From NCBI RefSeq assembly GCF_963576545.1, contig NC_083639.1, positions 18,915,118-18,979,117 of the forward strand: a DNA stretch of 64,000 nt. The letters run 5' to 3'. This stretch comes from Limanda limanda. Lineage: Eukaryota; Chordata; Actinopteri; Pleuronectiformes; Pleuronectidae. Positions within the stretch are counted from its first letter, which is position 1; each line of letters opens with the position of its first letter. The notes under the pieces were generated by a model. That model did no database searches. It worked only from the letters and a program-made list of their open reading frames with translations, and was not told where the DNA came from. The translations under genes and the position numbers were made by a program. This document shows, piece after piece, positions 51,912 to 61,244 of the stretch.

Positions 51912-52208
51912 TATATCTGACCTGTGGGCCAACACTTAAATATATTTTAAAGGCAACATGACTGCACATACATTTCAGCAATACTTGTAAAATAATTCTC
52001 TCAACATTTTCTTTGCTGCTGTGAAGGTTTTGCTGATCCCCAAACAGCTTCCTGTCACAGGGAAAAGTGCACAAGCATTATGACAGTAATTAAAATCGCT
52101 TGTCACCTGCCCCTGAAGAGGAGAATTATCATGGGCCGGTTCAACAGTCCAGTTAACACTCGTTTTAAAGCAACATTAATTTAGTCTCAAGAGAAAATAT
52201 TTTAAGTC
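51912..52208. repeat. Diverged segmental repeat, copy 3 of 3
   Basis: The longest copy. It has CTGACCTGTGGGCCAACACTT, GCAACATGACTGCACATACA, CTTCCTGTCACAGGG, GCATTATGACAGTAATTAAAA, AATTATCATGGGCC, a CAGTTAACACTCGTTTTAAA block and TTAGTCTCAAGAGAAAAT. It combines landmarks found separately in copies 1 and 2, so it may be closest to the ancestral unit. Confidence 0.8.
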
Positions 52209-52668
52209 AGTGTTTTTTCCGTCTTCTTCTTGTCCTTGCTCAAGGTCTTAGAAGCTCTGCTCATTTCACTGTGAACGTAAATGCATTTATATCAAGGCTG
52301 CATCTATGAGAAATTCTGCAGATGAACCCTGCGAGGGAAGACTGTTTGTTAGTAGACAGCGCCACCCTCTGACCATGTGTCGTAACAAGGATACAATACC
52401 AAACGTCCACAGAGCAACCACTTCTTCTGTACCATGTAAGTTTGTGGATGTGGATTGAGGGGTGTTTTTTTCATTTTTGAATATTTCTTGTGACAGATCA
52501 TTTGTTTAGATTATCAGAGATCTTCTATATCACTACTGTGTACTGTAAAGACCATATTATTACTTATTATGGTACTAACTGTGTGGTGGTTGTTATATTC
52601 TGTTTCATGCTGCAGTTCTCAATTAGTTAGAGAGTTGTGGCTCTTCTTGAAAATGTGTGGTTACTCAC

Positions 52669-52749
52669 TGGGCACAGAAACACAATCTTCATCGAGGTTC
52701 AGGCAGGTTCTCATTTTACGGTTATCAAACAGAACAACTGAGTTCTGCT
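52669..52749 (-). other. Candidate minus-strand exon
   Basis: 81 bp between a good acceptor (GATTCCCCACAG) and donor (GTGAGT). One frame is fully open (QNSVVLFDNRKMRTCLNLDE...). It lies left of the stop and poly(A) signal of the 53.4 kb gene, so it is not part of that transcript. It could be an upstream alternative leader exon of the island at 50 kb. It matches no protein I know. Confidence 0.25.
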
Positions 52750-53062
52750 CTGTGGGGAATCGGAAACACCAACACTCTCACAGTAAACAAGACAAACAAT
52801 CCTCGTAAAACTTTAGTTTGTCTTAATTCACAGTGACACAGAAAAAAGCCTAACAGGAAATAAAATCATATACGGTTTCCTGTTTCCTTCAGACTGTCAA
52901 TACAAAAAAAGGTCATATACAAACTTCAGGTTTTGGAGGAAACACATTTCAAATATATCAACAATTTTCAACCATTATGTAAAACTATTTACATTATAAC
53001 ATTTATAAATTACTCATATTGTTAGGGGTGTATCAATGGTGTTTAAAATGTCTCTATTGTAC

Positions 53063-53063
<1 letters not shown>

Positions 53064-53103
<40 letters not shown>

Positions 53104-53108
53104 TGTGC

Positions 53109-53193
<85 letters not shown>
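53064..53193. repeat. (GT)n(GA)n compound microsatellite
   Basis: (GT)n at 53064-53100, a GAGTGTGCGT interruption, then about 42 GA units at 53110-53193. It has the same two-part structure as the promoter repeat at 50186. Confidence 0.97.
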
Positions 53194-53197
<4 letters not shown>

Positions 53198-53339
53198 AAC
53201 GTGTTTGTCATTGGCTATTTTTTTGGACAAATTTCAGATTACAGACCTTGGAGAAGACTTATAATAATGGTAATGATGATAGAAAAAACAGTAATAAACT
53301 TTATTTGTGTAGTAGAAAAAAAAGGATAAATACAATGAT

Positions 53340-53460
53340 AAAATGACAATGAAATTAATTTATTTCACACAAATGAAAGCTTTATAAAAGAACATTTTAA
53401 CTTTTAAGAAGGGGTTTAAAAGCATTAACATATTTACAAAGTCTGATCTTAGCTGGAAAG
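53340..53460 (-). other. 3' UTR and poly(A) signal of the unrecognised gene
   Basis: After TGA the minus strand runs about 100 bases to AATAAA (plus-strand TTTATT at 53359-53364). Cleavage is expected near 53340-53350. Confidence 0.5.
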
Positions 53461-53634
53461 TCAGATTGGGGTCCTGAGATGCCGACGCATGAAAACCTTC
53501 AGTGACCGACTATGCCAGAAGTAGTTGGAAAGTACCAGGGGTCCACTTTTCAGCTCATCTGCAGGAGCTGCAGGCTCATATGGAGCGAATGGATCCTCGA
53601 CAGAACCAGGGTCTTGGTTGTGTAAACTAAAGCA
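53461..53634 (-). CDS. Terminal coding exon of an unrecognised gene
   Basis: Acceptor TTTCAG, then 57 codons in one open frame beginning CFSLHNQDPGSVEDPFAPYE and ending FMRRHLRTPI, then TGA at 53461-53463. The frame uses varied, coding-like codons. An AATAAA signal lies about 100 bp downstream, so the 3' UTR is very short. The exon enters in phase 0, matching the phase-0 donor of the exon at 53812. I recognise no domain: there is an acidic/proline patch (VEDPFAPYEPAAPADE), then an aromatic and basic C-terminus. It lies between the putative foxp1 promoter and eif4e3, all on one strand. A pseudogene remnant is possible, but stop, splice sites and poly(A) signal look intact. Confidence 0.65.
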   Translation of the reverse strand, partial: CFSLHNQDPGSVEDPFAPYEPAAPADELKSGPLVLSNYFWHSRSLKVFMRRHLRTPI

Positions 53635-53811
53635 CTGAAAGTCATCAATACAATTTTATAATCAATATGAAAACAAACAGGTGGCCATTGAATAAATTGA
53701 GGCCAGAGGAAGTTTGACGAGCTAAAAAAAACACCATATTCCCACCTTAAAGATGCCCTGTATATATGGTAGCAAGTAGCTAGGAGGAAAACACATCAGT
53801 ATCTCCTATAC
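53635..53811 (-). other. Intron of the unrecognised gene
   Basis: 177 bp intron, GTATAG donor to TTTCAG acceptor, between the two coding exons. Nothing else is seen in it. Confidence 0.5.
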
Positions 53812-53869
53812 CTCCAGTGTGATGTGTTCTTTGACCTCTGGACCAATGAAGGGGGAGCAACAGTGATAA
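53812..53869 (-). CDS. Penultimate exon of the unrecognised gene
   Basis: The donor is CTGGAG|GTATAG at 53811/53812. The upstream frame reads YHCCSPFIGPEVKEHITLE and joins in phase to CFSLHNQD of the terminal exon. Two acceptors are possible: TTACCAG, giving right end 53869, and TTCTCCAG, giving 53878; the frame is open through both. I found no further upstream exon between here and 58128, so the gene's start is unknown. Confidence 0.5.
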
Positions 53870-54299
53870 CTGGTAAGTCTGGAGAATTGGATGTAAACAT
53901 GTGCATTAGGAAACACAACACACATGCATTAACATAAACCCTCTAACCAGACCTGGAATTACTGTTAAATGAAAGTTGAATAATTACAATGCACACTTGT
54001 TTCTTGAAAGGGAGACATTTTCAACTTTCCTTGTCCTAACGAGAAAACTACTTTATCACACTAAGATAGTTTTATTGACAATAATTTATTTTATCAATAT
54101 ATTTAATCATGACTGTGGTACTCAGTAGTGAAATAATAATGACTTTTTTTACTTTGTGAACTTAAATCTCTCATGTTATAACTATATTATTTCAATCCTT
54201 ATAACAGGATTTGTAGTTTTCAATGATTTGTACATTAAGCCAATCTTTCACTGGATTACACTTGTTTTTATTCATAGTGTTGTAAACATTGTTGTGTGC

Positions 54300-54740
54300 T
54301 GTAATTAATGAGGACAATGCATGTGTACTGACTGTGTTACGAAGGCAATCTCACACACCATCTAAGCTTTCTAATTCTTCAGTGTCTTGATCTGCATGTC
54401 AACACAGGATGTGTCAGCTCAGCGGTGCCCAACAACAGCCCTGTGTGTGAATTTATTATCCGCTCTTCCCCTGTCACGCCGCTGATGTGTCGCCTGAATT
54501 AAGGCCCTGACTTGATGGAGTGTAGTTGCAAATTAATTGAGGATCGCTATCAGTTACATAAGGTCCTCTCCACACACACGCGTGCACACAACAAAGTAAT
54601 TAGCTTTCTGTTAATTAGGTAATTAAGCAAATGAATTGGAGCTCCTCTTGATTTCCAAAGGGGGATGGATGGCTTTCATACTGTGTATCGCCCCCCCAGC
54701 TGCCGGAGGCTGTAGCATTCAACGTGTAATGAAAGGAAGA
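54300..54740. promoter_or_regulatory. Candidate enhancer with clustered TAATTA sites
   Basis: Unique sequence with balanced composition. Homeodomain-type cores occur in AAATTAATTGA (54530-54540), AGTAATTAGC (54595-54604) and GTTAATTAGGTAATTAAGC (54610-54628). Conservation cannot be tested here. Confidence 0.4.
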
Positions 54741-55344
54741 GGACTTCTGATGGAGCCCCAAAGACAATGACCAGTAAAGAACTGCTCAAGGAGTGAAAGA
54801 GGAAAAACAACAGATTATGATATGATGTGCTGTATTCTGCCTTTGTAAATATACCAGAGCAATTGTTATAGCAGTAATTATCTTTCTAAACATGCATGAA
54901 TAAATAACTGTAAGAGATTTACATCTTAATTTTTTTGTAGTTTAATACTGAAAAACATCATATTTGAATACCTTGTTGTGTCTTTTTTAATACATCAAAT
55001 ATTTGTTGGATATTCTGCACGAACAGTTCAACATTTAATGGATGTTTTTGCCTAAATTAAACAACATCATACATATTATGCATGACACTGTGTAAGTGAG
55101 AAGTATTTTTCTTTGTATTTGCGTTTGGTACGTTCCATAAGTGCTGCATCTCCAGAGACTTTATAAAAACATTAACATCTCGGAATAAATAACATGCAAT
55201 ACATGGAATCATTTAGAAAGGCTCAAAGGAATTACATGTTGTAGCTGTTTATTTTAAGTGTCTTATAAACATATACAGGGTATACTGTGTTGTATATGTA
55301 TGTCTGTAGGGCTTCTCTAGTCATGATGACCACCTACTACTTGT

Positions 55345-55521
55345 TTTGCCATTCACACATTCACACAATGCATCTATGTGCAGCACTTTCTGTATCACAC
55401 ATTATTCACATAGTGGTCAAGAGCAATTTGATGTTCAGCATCTTGCCCAAGGATCCTAGGATCGAACTACCCACCCTCTTGTTAGTGGACGACGCGCTCT
55501 ACCTCCTGATCAACAGCAGCC
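55345..55521 (+). repeat. Dispersed teleost repeat fragment
   Basis: Contains the run CATTCACACATTCACACAAT, then CAGCATCTTGCCCAAGGA, then AGGATCGAAC and TTAGTGGACGACGCGCTCTA. This order is familiar from many teleost genomes. The open frame across it is a by-product of the repeat. Confidence 0.7.
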
Positions 55522-57229
55522 ACTTCACAAATGTTTGTGTGTCCATGTTAACAGGATTTCATTTTTGTACACAACCCATACAAATATGACTCATGAAAGT
55601 CCGCTGTTAAATGAGAGTATTTATAACAAACAGCTACGATGAAAACTAATAACATCACGTTCTGACCAGTACTTGCAGCGTTTAGTGTAAAACCATAACA
55701 CTTCCCTCATTTCACAACAATCCAGGTGATAAACCTGGAACAGTTCTCAACAATACTCTTACACAGATAATGGATTCTGGCAAACTCTGTATTTATAACA
55801 ACTATTACAGTTTGAACAGCATCACTGGCTGTTGGGCTTTAACGGAGGTCCAAAGTGGAAATTATGTGTTGCTTTTTGACATGAGGTTTGTAACAATGTG
55901 TGTGTGTGTCAGTAAGAATCGTAAAACAACCGGAGCCCTTCCCCGAAACATCAATGAAGCTTTTCTTTACACCCGCTGCTGTTAGCAGGGTGAGCTCCTC
56001 CATCTGATCATTAGAGCAATGTTTCTTAACTGCACACGCTAACGGCTGGTGAATCCTTAAAATGTTTGACTTTGGACACAATCAAGTTTGTATCCAAATG
56101 TGAGCCAGACAGAAGGATTTTTTTAGTTGTGCAGCATGTAGGCCTCATTAGAGCCGAGTGGAAGTAGATGCACTCTGCTCTGGTTTTCTAAATTACTGAC
56201 AAGCTTTCTGAATGTGTTTTATAACCCCAGGGGACACGTTGGCACTCTAAAACCCAAGCATGCTGTTCATGTAATTGCTCACCCTCGGCCTCTTCGCAGG
56301 AGACCTTCACATCATGTATCTGCCTGTCAGACACGTTAAGAGATCAAAACAGCTAATATTATGTGGTTTGGATGAACGTCTGGTTTGGTTTAGTTTTTGT
56401 CAGATATAATGTGAAAACATTGGAATGCAGTTATTCTAGACTGACTGAGAGAATTTACATCGAGGAAGTTTAAACACTAAGAACTACTGTTGAGGTTACA
56501 CATGGGAAAAGTTTGTACCAAACACTGACACCGTAGTGACCCGACGAAGCCACACTGCCAAATGTTGACATGAGCCAACCCTGAACTCCACTAAATTTAA
56601 ATAGTTTTTTTCTTTAAAGCTGCAACAATAGATAAGATCACTATATGTAATCTTAAAAGTATTGCTCATGATAATTCATTAAAAAATGCAGATTCTGGGA
56701 TTTTATTCCTTTTATGGATCCAATTTTATTTGTCTTATTATTATTTTACTTCATTTAATGTTGTTTAAAGAACAAATAATTAAATGAAGAGTCAGATCAC
56801 AAGAACAGATTTCAATTGAGTACCTTATATAAACCCACAAGTGCCCAAAAGGAGGAGCCGGACGTTCTACACACTATGTCGACATATTCAACCAGAGTTG
56901 TAGAGGCCATGTGGTCCCAAACACAAACTTTTTGGTAGACATTTTAGAAAACTTAACAGCAAAACATTAGTATGTCTTCCCACTCATATTGACAACATAG
57001 CTCATCGGCTGATGAGTACTGTAGGGGACTATATTTCATCTGAAATACTGTTTGCACACTAACGAGGCACCTTGCCCAACTTTATTCTGATTCTATCTGA
57101 TAGGAACGTGAAGCAAAGATTTAAATCATGCTGCATATTTTGTTCCTAATTTTTGGTCTGTGTTTGTTTTAATCTGTGTCTGATCTTTAGTTTCCACATA
57201 GCTTTGAGGTGACAATTTCCAAGGCAGGT

Positions 57230-57440
57230 CATGCTTGGTACTTAGCTTCACCAGAGGTTATATTTGCATTGCTGTTTGTCTGTTGGTTATTTGTTTGTTT
57301 GTAGGATCACACAAAACAACAACTGCACCAATTTCCATGAAACCTATTTAGAACCCAAGAACCTATTTAATTCTGGAGCAGATCCACACAATCAGGCGTA
57401 TCCAGGAATTTATTTTCTCCACCTTTAAAATCTCTGAGTT
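57230..57440 (+). repeat. Dispersed repeat family A, plus orientation
   Basis: Shares GTTTGTCTGTTGGTTATTTG, ACACAAAACAACAAC, AATTTCCATGAAACCT and the CAGGAATTTATTTTCTCC-like end with the copy at 2085-2305. Confidence 0.7.
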
Positions 57441-57699
57441 CCCTCTGGTGTATATGTGTTTTCCCTCCTACATGTCAAAGTGTCCGCCGTAAGAGACCTA
57501 TTGACAGTACATCGAAACTTTGTGAGTTTGAGAAAGTCTGTAAATTATTTTTCAAACTAGAATGGCACTCATATCTCCACAAAGGTCCAACACTCCCCTT
57601 AACTTTAATCAAGATGCAACAAATTGTGCACACTCTCAGATATCATTCCTCTACATACACCAGTTTTTTTTCATTTAGATCCATTCATTATTCCCTGGT

Positions 57700-57870
57700 G
57701 AAAACGCCAAAATCTATTGACACACTGATCTGCACCAAAATGTAATGGGTTCATCCTGAGCCATATAAGCATCCTTCAAACAAGTTTCGTGGTAAACCAT
57801 TCTGTAGTTTTCATGTAACGCAGCTAACCAACAGACAAACAAATGCTGATAACACAACCTCCATGGTGGA
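57700..57870 (-). repeat. Dispersed repeat family A, minus orientation
   Basis: Reverse complement carries TTTGTTTGTCTGTTGGTTAG, CCACGAAACTTG, GGCTCAGGATGAACCCATTA and TTTTGGTGCAGATCAG, matching the other copies. It faces the copy at 57230-57440, with about 260 bp between them. Confidence 0.7.
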
Positions 57871-58127
57871 GATAAGAACCCATTTTACATCTTAGGAGCC
57901 ATTGCTACACACCTGACCTTTACATTTTTCCTGTCTTGCCTTACACAATAAATACACTGACGCAGCACAAAGGGTGTAATGAAAGACTGGCAGGAATCTG
58001 CACGAAAACGTGCTTTGGCATAAGTGAAAGATGCTGAAACACTGAGGTATTAACACATCCCCTTCATTCCAGAATGTAAACACTGTTCTTTAACAGATCT
58101 AAGATGCAAAAAGAAACACAGATAAGA

Positions 58128-58944
58128 ACATTTCTTTTAATTGACATTTTATTCACTTTGTCCTTAACACTACAACATCCTGTTTACAAAAGGAAATGTC
58201 ATTCTCTTATAACCAACTCATCAACAAGTCCAAAGTTGAACTATAAAAATGGTGTGACATAAAATAACATGAGGCCTCCAGTTTACCGGAGCCTACGCTG
58301 TAATAAAGTTATAGTAACATTGTCAACTGTGTGACTCAGACTGGGTGATGAAGTGTCACATAAAATGACTTGCAAAGAGATCTTGAAAAATATGTGAAAA
58401 ATACATGATTGCACTATCTCGGCTAAAGTTCTTTACTTTAAAGAAACATGCTGCACTGACTCATGAGCTTTTTTTCGGTCAAAATTTGACATGTTCCACC
58501 GATATATAACCATATATAAGGGAAAATGCAGTCCTCATGAGGTGAAAACTCCAGCTGGGGACACTAAAAAGTGCTTTTGCACTAAATAAAACAGTTAAAA
58601 ACATACTAGGTTATGTAGCTGTTACCTCTATACTAGATCCTAGTTGTGAGGTCAATGACCTGTACAGAGAGCAGGACCATGGCAGTGCAGGTCAGGTTAG
58701 GAGGGAGACAAAACCAACATGTACTAATAAACTGTGGGGGAGATTTACACTTTGTCTGAAGAGCTCAGAGCTTCAGGTCCCACATGAAAATGAAACAAGG
58801 CATCAGTCGTTAAAGGTTATAAAAATATATTGATAACATTTGCTTGTTGAATGCAAAATAATACCCTAGACTAGGTTGTGGGCAGAGCCTTTATGAGTGT
58901 TACAGAGTTCAGGCTTAAAAACACAATAAAAAGTGGGTCACACT
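58128..58944 (-). other. eif4e3: eif4e3 3' UTR
   Basis: About 0.8 kb from the TAG to an AATAAA hexamer (TTTATT on the plus strand at 58148-58153). No earlier AATAAA is seen on the minus strand, so cleavage is expected near 58120-58135. The stretch is free of microsatellites and of recognised transposons. Confidence 0.6.
58148..58153 (-). terminator. eif4e3: poly(A) signal of eif4e3
   Basis: Canonical AATAAA read on the minus strand, the only one between the stop codon and this point. The assignment is by position. Confidence 0.55.
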
Positions 58945-58991
58945 CTAACGTCTTGAGCGTCCTCCCTCAAAGGCATGATGTTCCATGTGAG
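58945..58991 (-). CDS. eif4e3: eif4e3 terminal coding exon
   Basis: The acceptor TTTTCAG is followed by 47 coding bases: [14 protein letters not shown] after the split Ser codon, then TAG at 58945-58947. Human EIF4E3 ends in a similar [11 protein letters not shown] tail, so length and register agree. The upstream intron is about 1.3 kb and contains a hAT fragment. Confidence 0.95.
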
Positions 58992-61205
58992 CTGAAAAGT
59001 CAAAGTGATACATAATGAAACCGTTGATGTGTTCAGCATAAATAAGGATCATTTTACATGCAGGACACATTATTAACCTGAACCACAGAACGTGTTATGA
59101 AAAGTGATTTATCCAGAATTATGAATGGAATATACCAGATGCAATTTGTGGATTGAAAGTTAAAAACAAAATCTGAGGCTGGTACAAAGTTAAAATTCTC
59201 TGTATTACTTGTGGTGTACCCAGGGTTAAATATTATTGTTTGTATTATTTTGGCACTCTATTTTGAAGAAGCAGTGACAGGACAACCCTGTTTGACTGAT
59301 ATGTGAAGCAGGTATGAAGGAGTGTAATGACATGTCATTTTTGCCTTGGTGCCTTTTTCTCAACATCAGTAAGACCTAGGGGAAAGTCCTTCGTATTTTG
59401 AGTTGCTTTACAGTTTGATTATTTTGTGTTGTTGGTTGTCAGGCTTGTTTCGCATTAAAACAAATATTCTCAGTTGTTTATTTTTCATGTCCTGATACCA
59501 CTCCAAATGCCTGAAGGAGTTCTGCAAACTCACCAGCACATTCAGATACCAGGCTTCGTGCCGAGTAGGAAAATGCAGCATTAGCACATAATGCGCTTTG
59601 CCACAGAAGCAACAAGGCTCCATCACATAATGGGCTCCACACAGAAGGACGTTTTAGCTTCTTAGCTATTTGCTCGCTCACTGTCTGTCAGAATCACGTG
59701 AGAGCTGCTTGTTGGGAAGTCATACCTGTCATCCAGACACGTTTGTCCTTACAACTCATACAGCTTAGCATGTTGCATGTTTCTAGCTGTGATGGCGTGA
59801 GATTATCCTATTTCACAAACTAGTCACACTGGCTTCTCTTTTCCCCCAAAATATTTTTTTCTCTTGGAGAAGTGCGACATTTTACATGAACCTTTATTTT
59901 CCTGAAAGTCGCCAGAAGACACGACAAGTAACAGCTACGTGAGTGACCTGACAGACATACAGCCAGAAGGGCACAGCCTTGAGAAAATGTTAGCCTTTTG
60001 TTTTGTGCCATTTTCTTCTAACAGGAATATATTATTTGCTTCATTAGAAAATGTTCAAGTTTCCTTTCTGTATTAAGTAATTGTATCATGTGCTAGATTA
60101 AATAGTCCTGCAGGCCCAGAGGTTCTCCCACCCCGCTGTAAATCGTGCTCGGAAATTCCTACATGCTCTGGTTGAAACTATCTCTTTTCAATGTGTTTTG
60201 CTGTATCATGACAGGCAATGACATTTGACAAAGCATAGCAAAGCTTAAACTCACTTGTGCTTTTGAATCCACAGGTAGAATAAATAGAAGTGAAAGAGAT
60301 GTGCATACTTACACTTATAAAAAACATGCTTAAAAGATGTGTTCGGGAGGAGCTCACGGACTTTTCCCAAGATATTTGCTTCGTTTGCAAGAGACGCATC
60401 TTTATTCCAGACTTGTACCACGTCTTCCCGATCTCGCATACTAACACTGACCCCAACCACCTCATCATCTGGGAAACACAAGGAGGACAAAAGGAGCCGC
60501 AAAGTTAACAGCAGATGAATATTACATTAAAACAAAGGCTATATTTAGAAAAAGGAAATGAGTGTACCTGAGGCACAGTTATCTGCAAACTGCTCCCCAA
60601 TAGTAGCAAGTAACAATTCTTTCCAAACTGCCAACTGAAACAAGAAGAAAGACAAGTTGAAACATTCGTTTATAAATATCATTTTATGTTTTTATGTGAA
60701 AATTTGCAAAACAAAGCAAGACACCTACAGTGCTTTCTTTTGGTAATTTCATCTTCCAAACTCCTCCTTTTGCATTGCTTTCTTCTTCCCTGGTAGAAGA
60801 AAAGAATAAAGAGAAACTATGAACTGTGCAGAGGGATCAGTTCTACATTAAAGATCTTACTTCAATTAGCAGACATAATGTTGTCTAATGTAAACAGCTG
60901 TCAAAAAGCTAAAATGTTGATCTCAACCACCGTGTTAATGTAATGTAATTCTATGCATGACCATTTATTATGTAATGCTTTAAACAGAGGGTCTTTTAAT
61001 AATGACTATGGTTCCAAAGTACAACAATGTCATACATTAAATACATTTTACAGTTAATCAGTGAAACATGTCCAAAGCAGCTGGAGGAAATCTTTTATTA
61101 TATTTTAACTGGTTACCAAACACTGCTGGGCAAATTTACACTCATGTGCCGCACGCTAGTTCATGTTATGCACACAGTGGCAAGGACACACACTCACACA
61201 CTCAC

Positions 61206-61244
<39 letters not shown>

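Larger units (their letters stand above)
53880..58127. other. Intergenic tract between eif4e3 and the unrecognised gene
   Basis: No coding exon recognised. It holds a TAATTA-rich candidate element at 54300-54740, a repeat-free block at 55900-56340 that resembles a conserved non-coding element, a dispersed repeat at 55345-55521 and two facing copies of repeat family A at 57230-57440 and 57700-57870. Confidence 0.6.
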
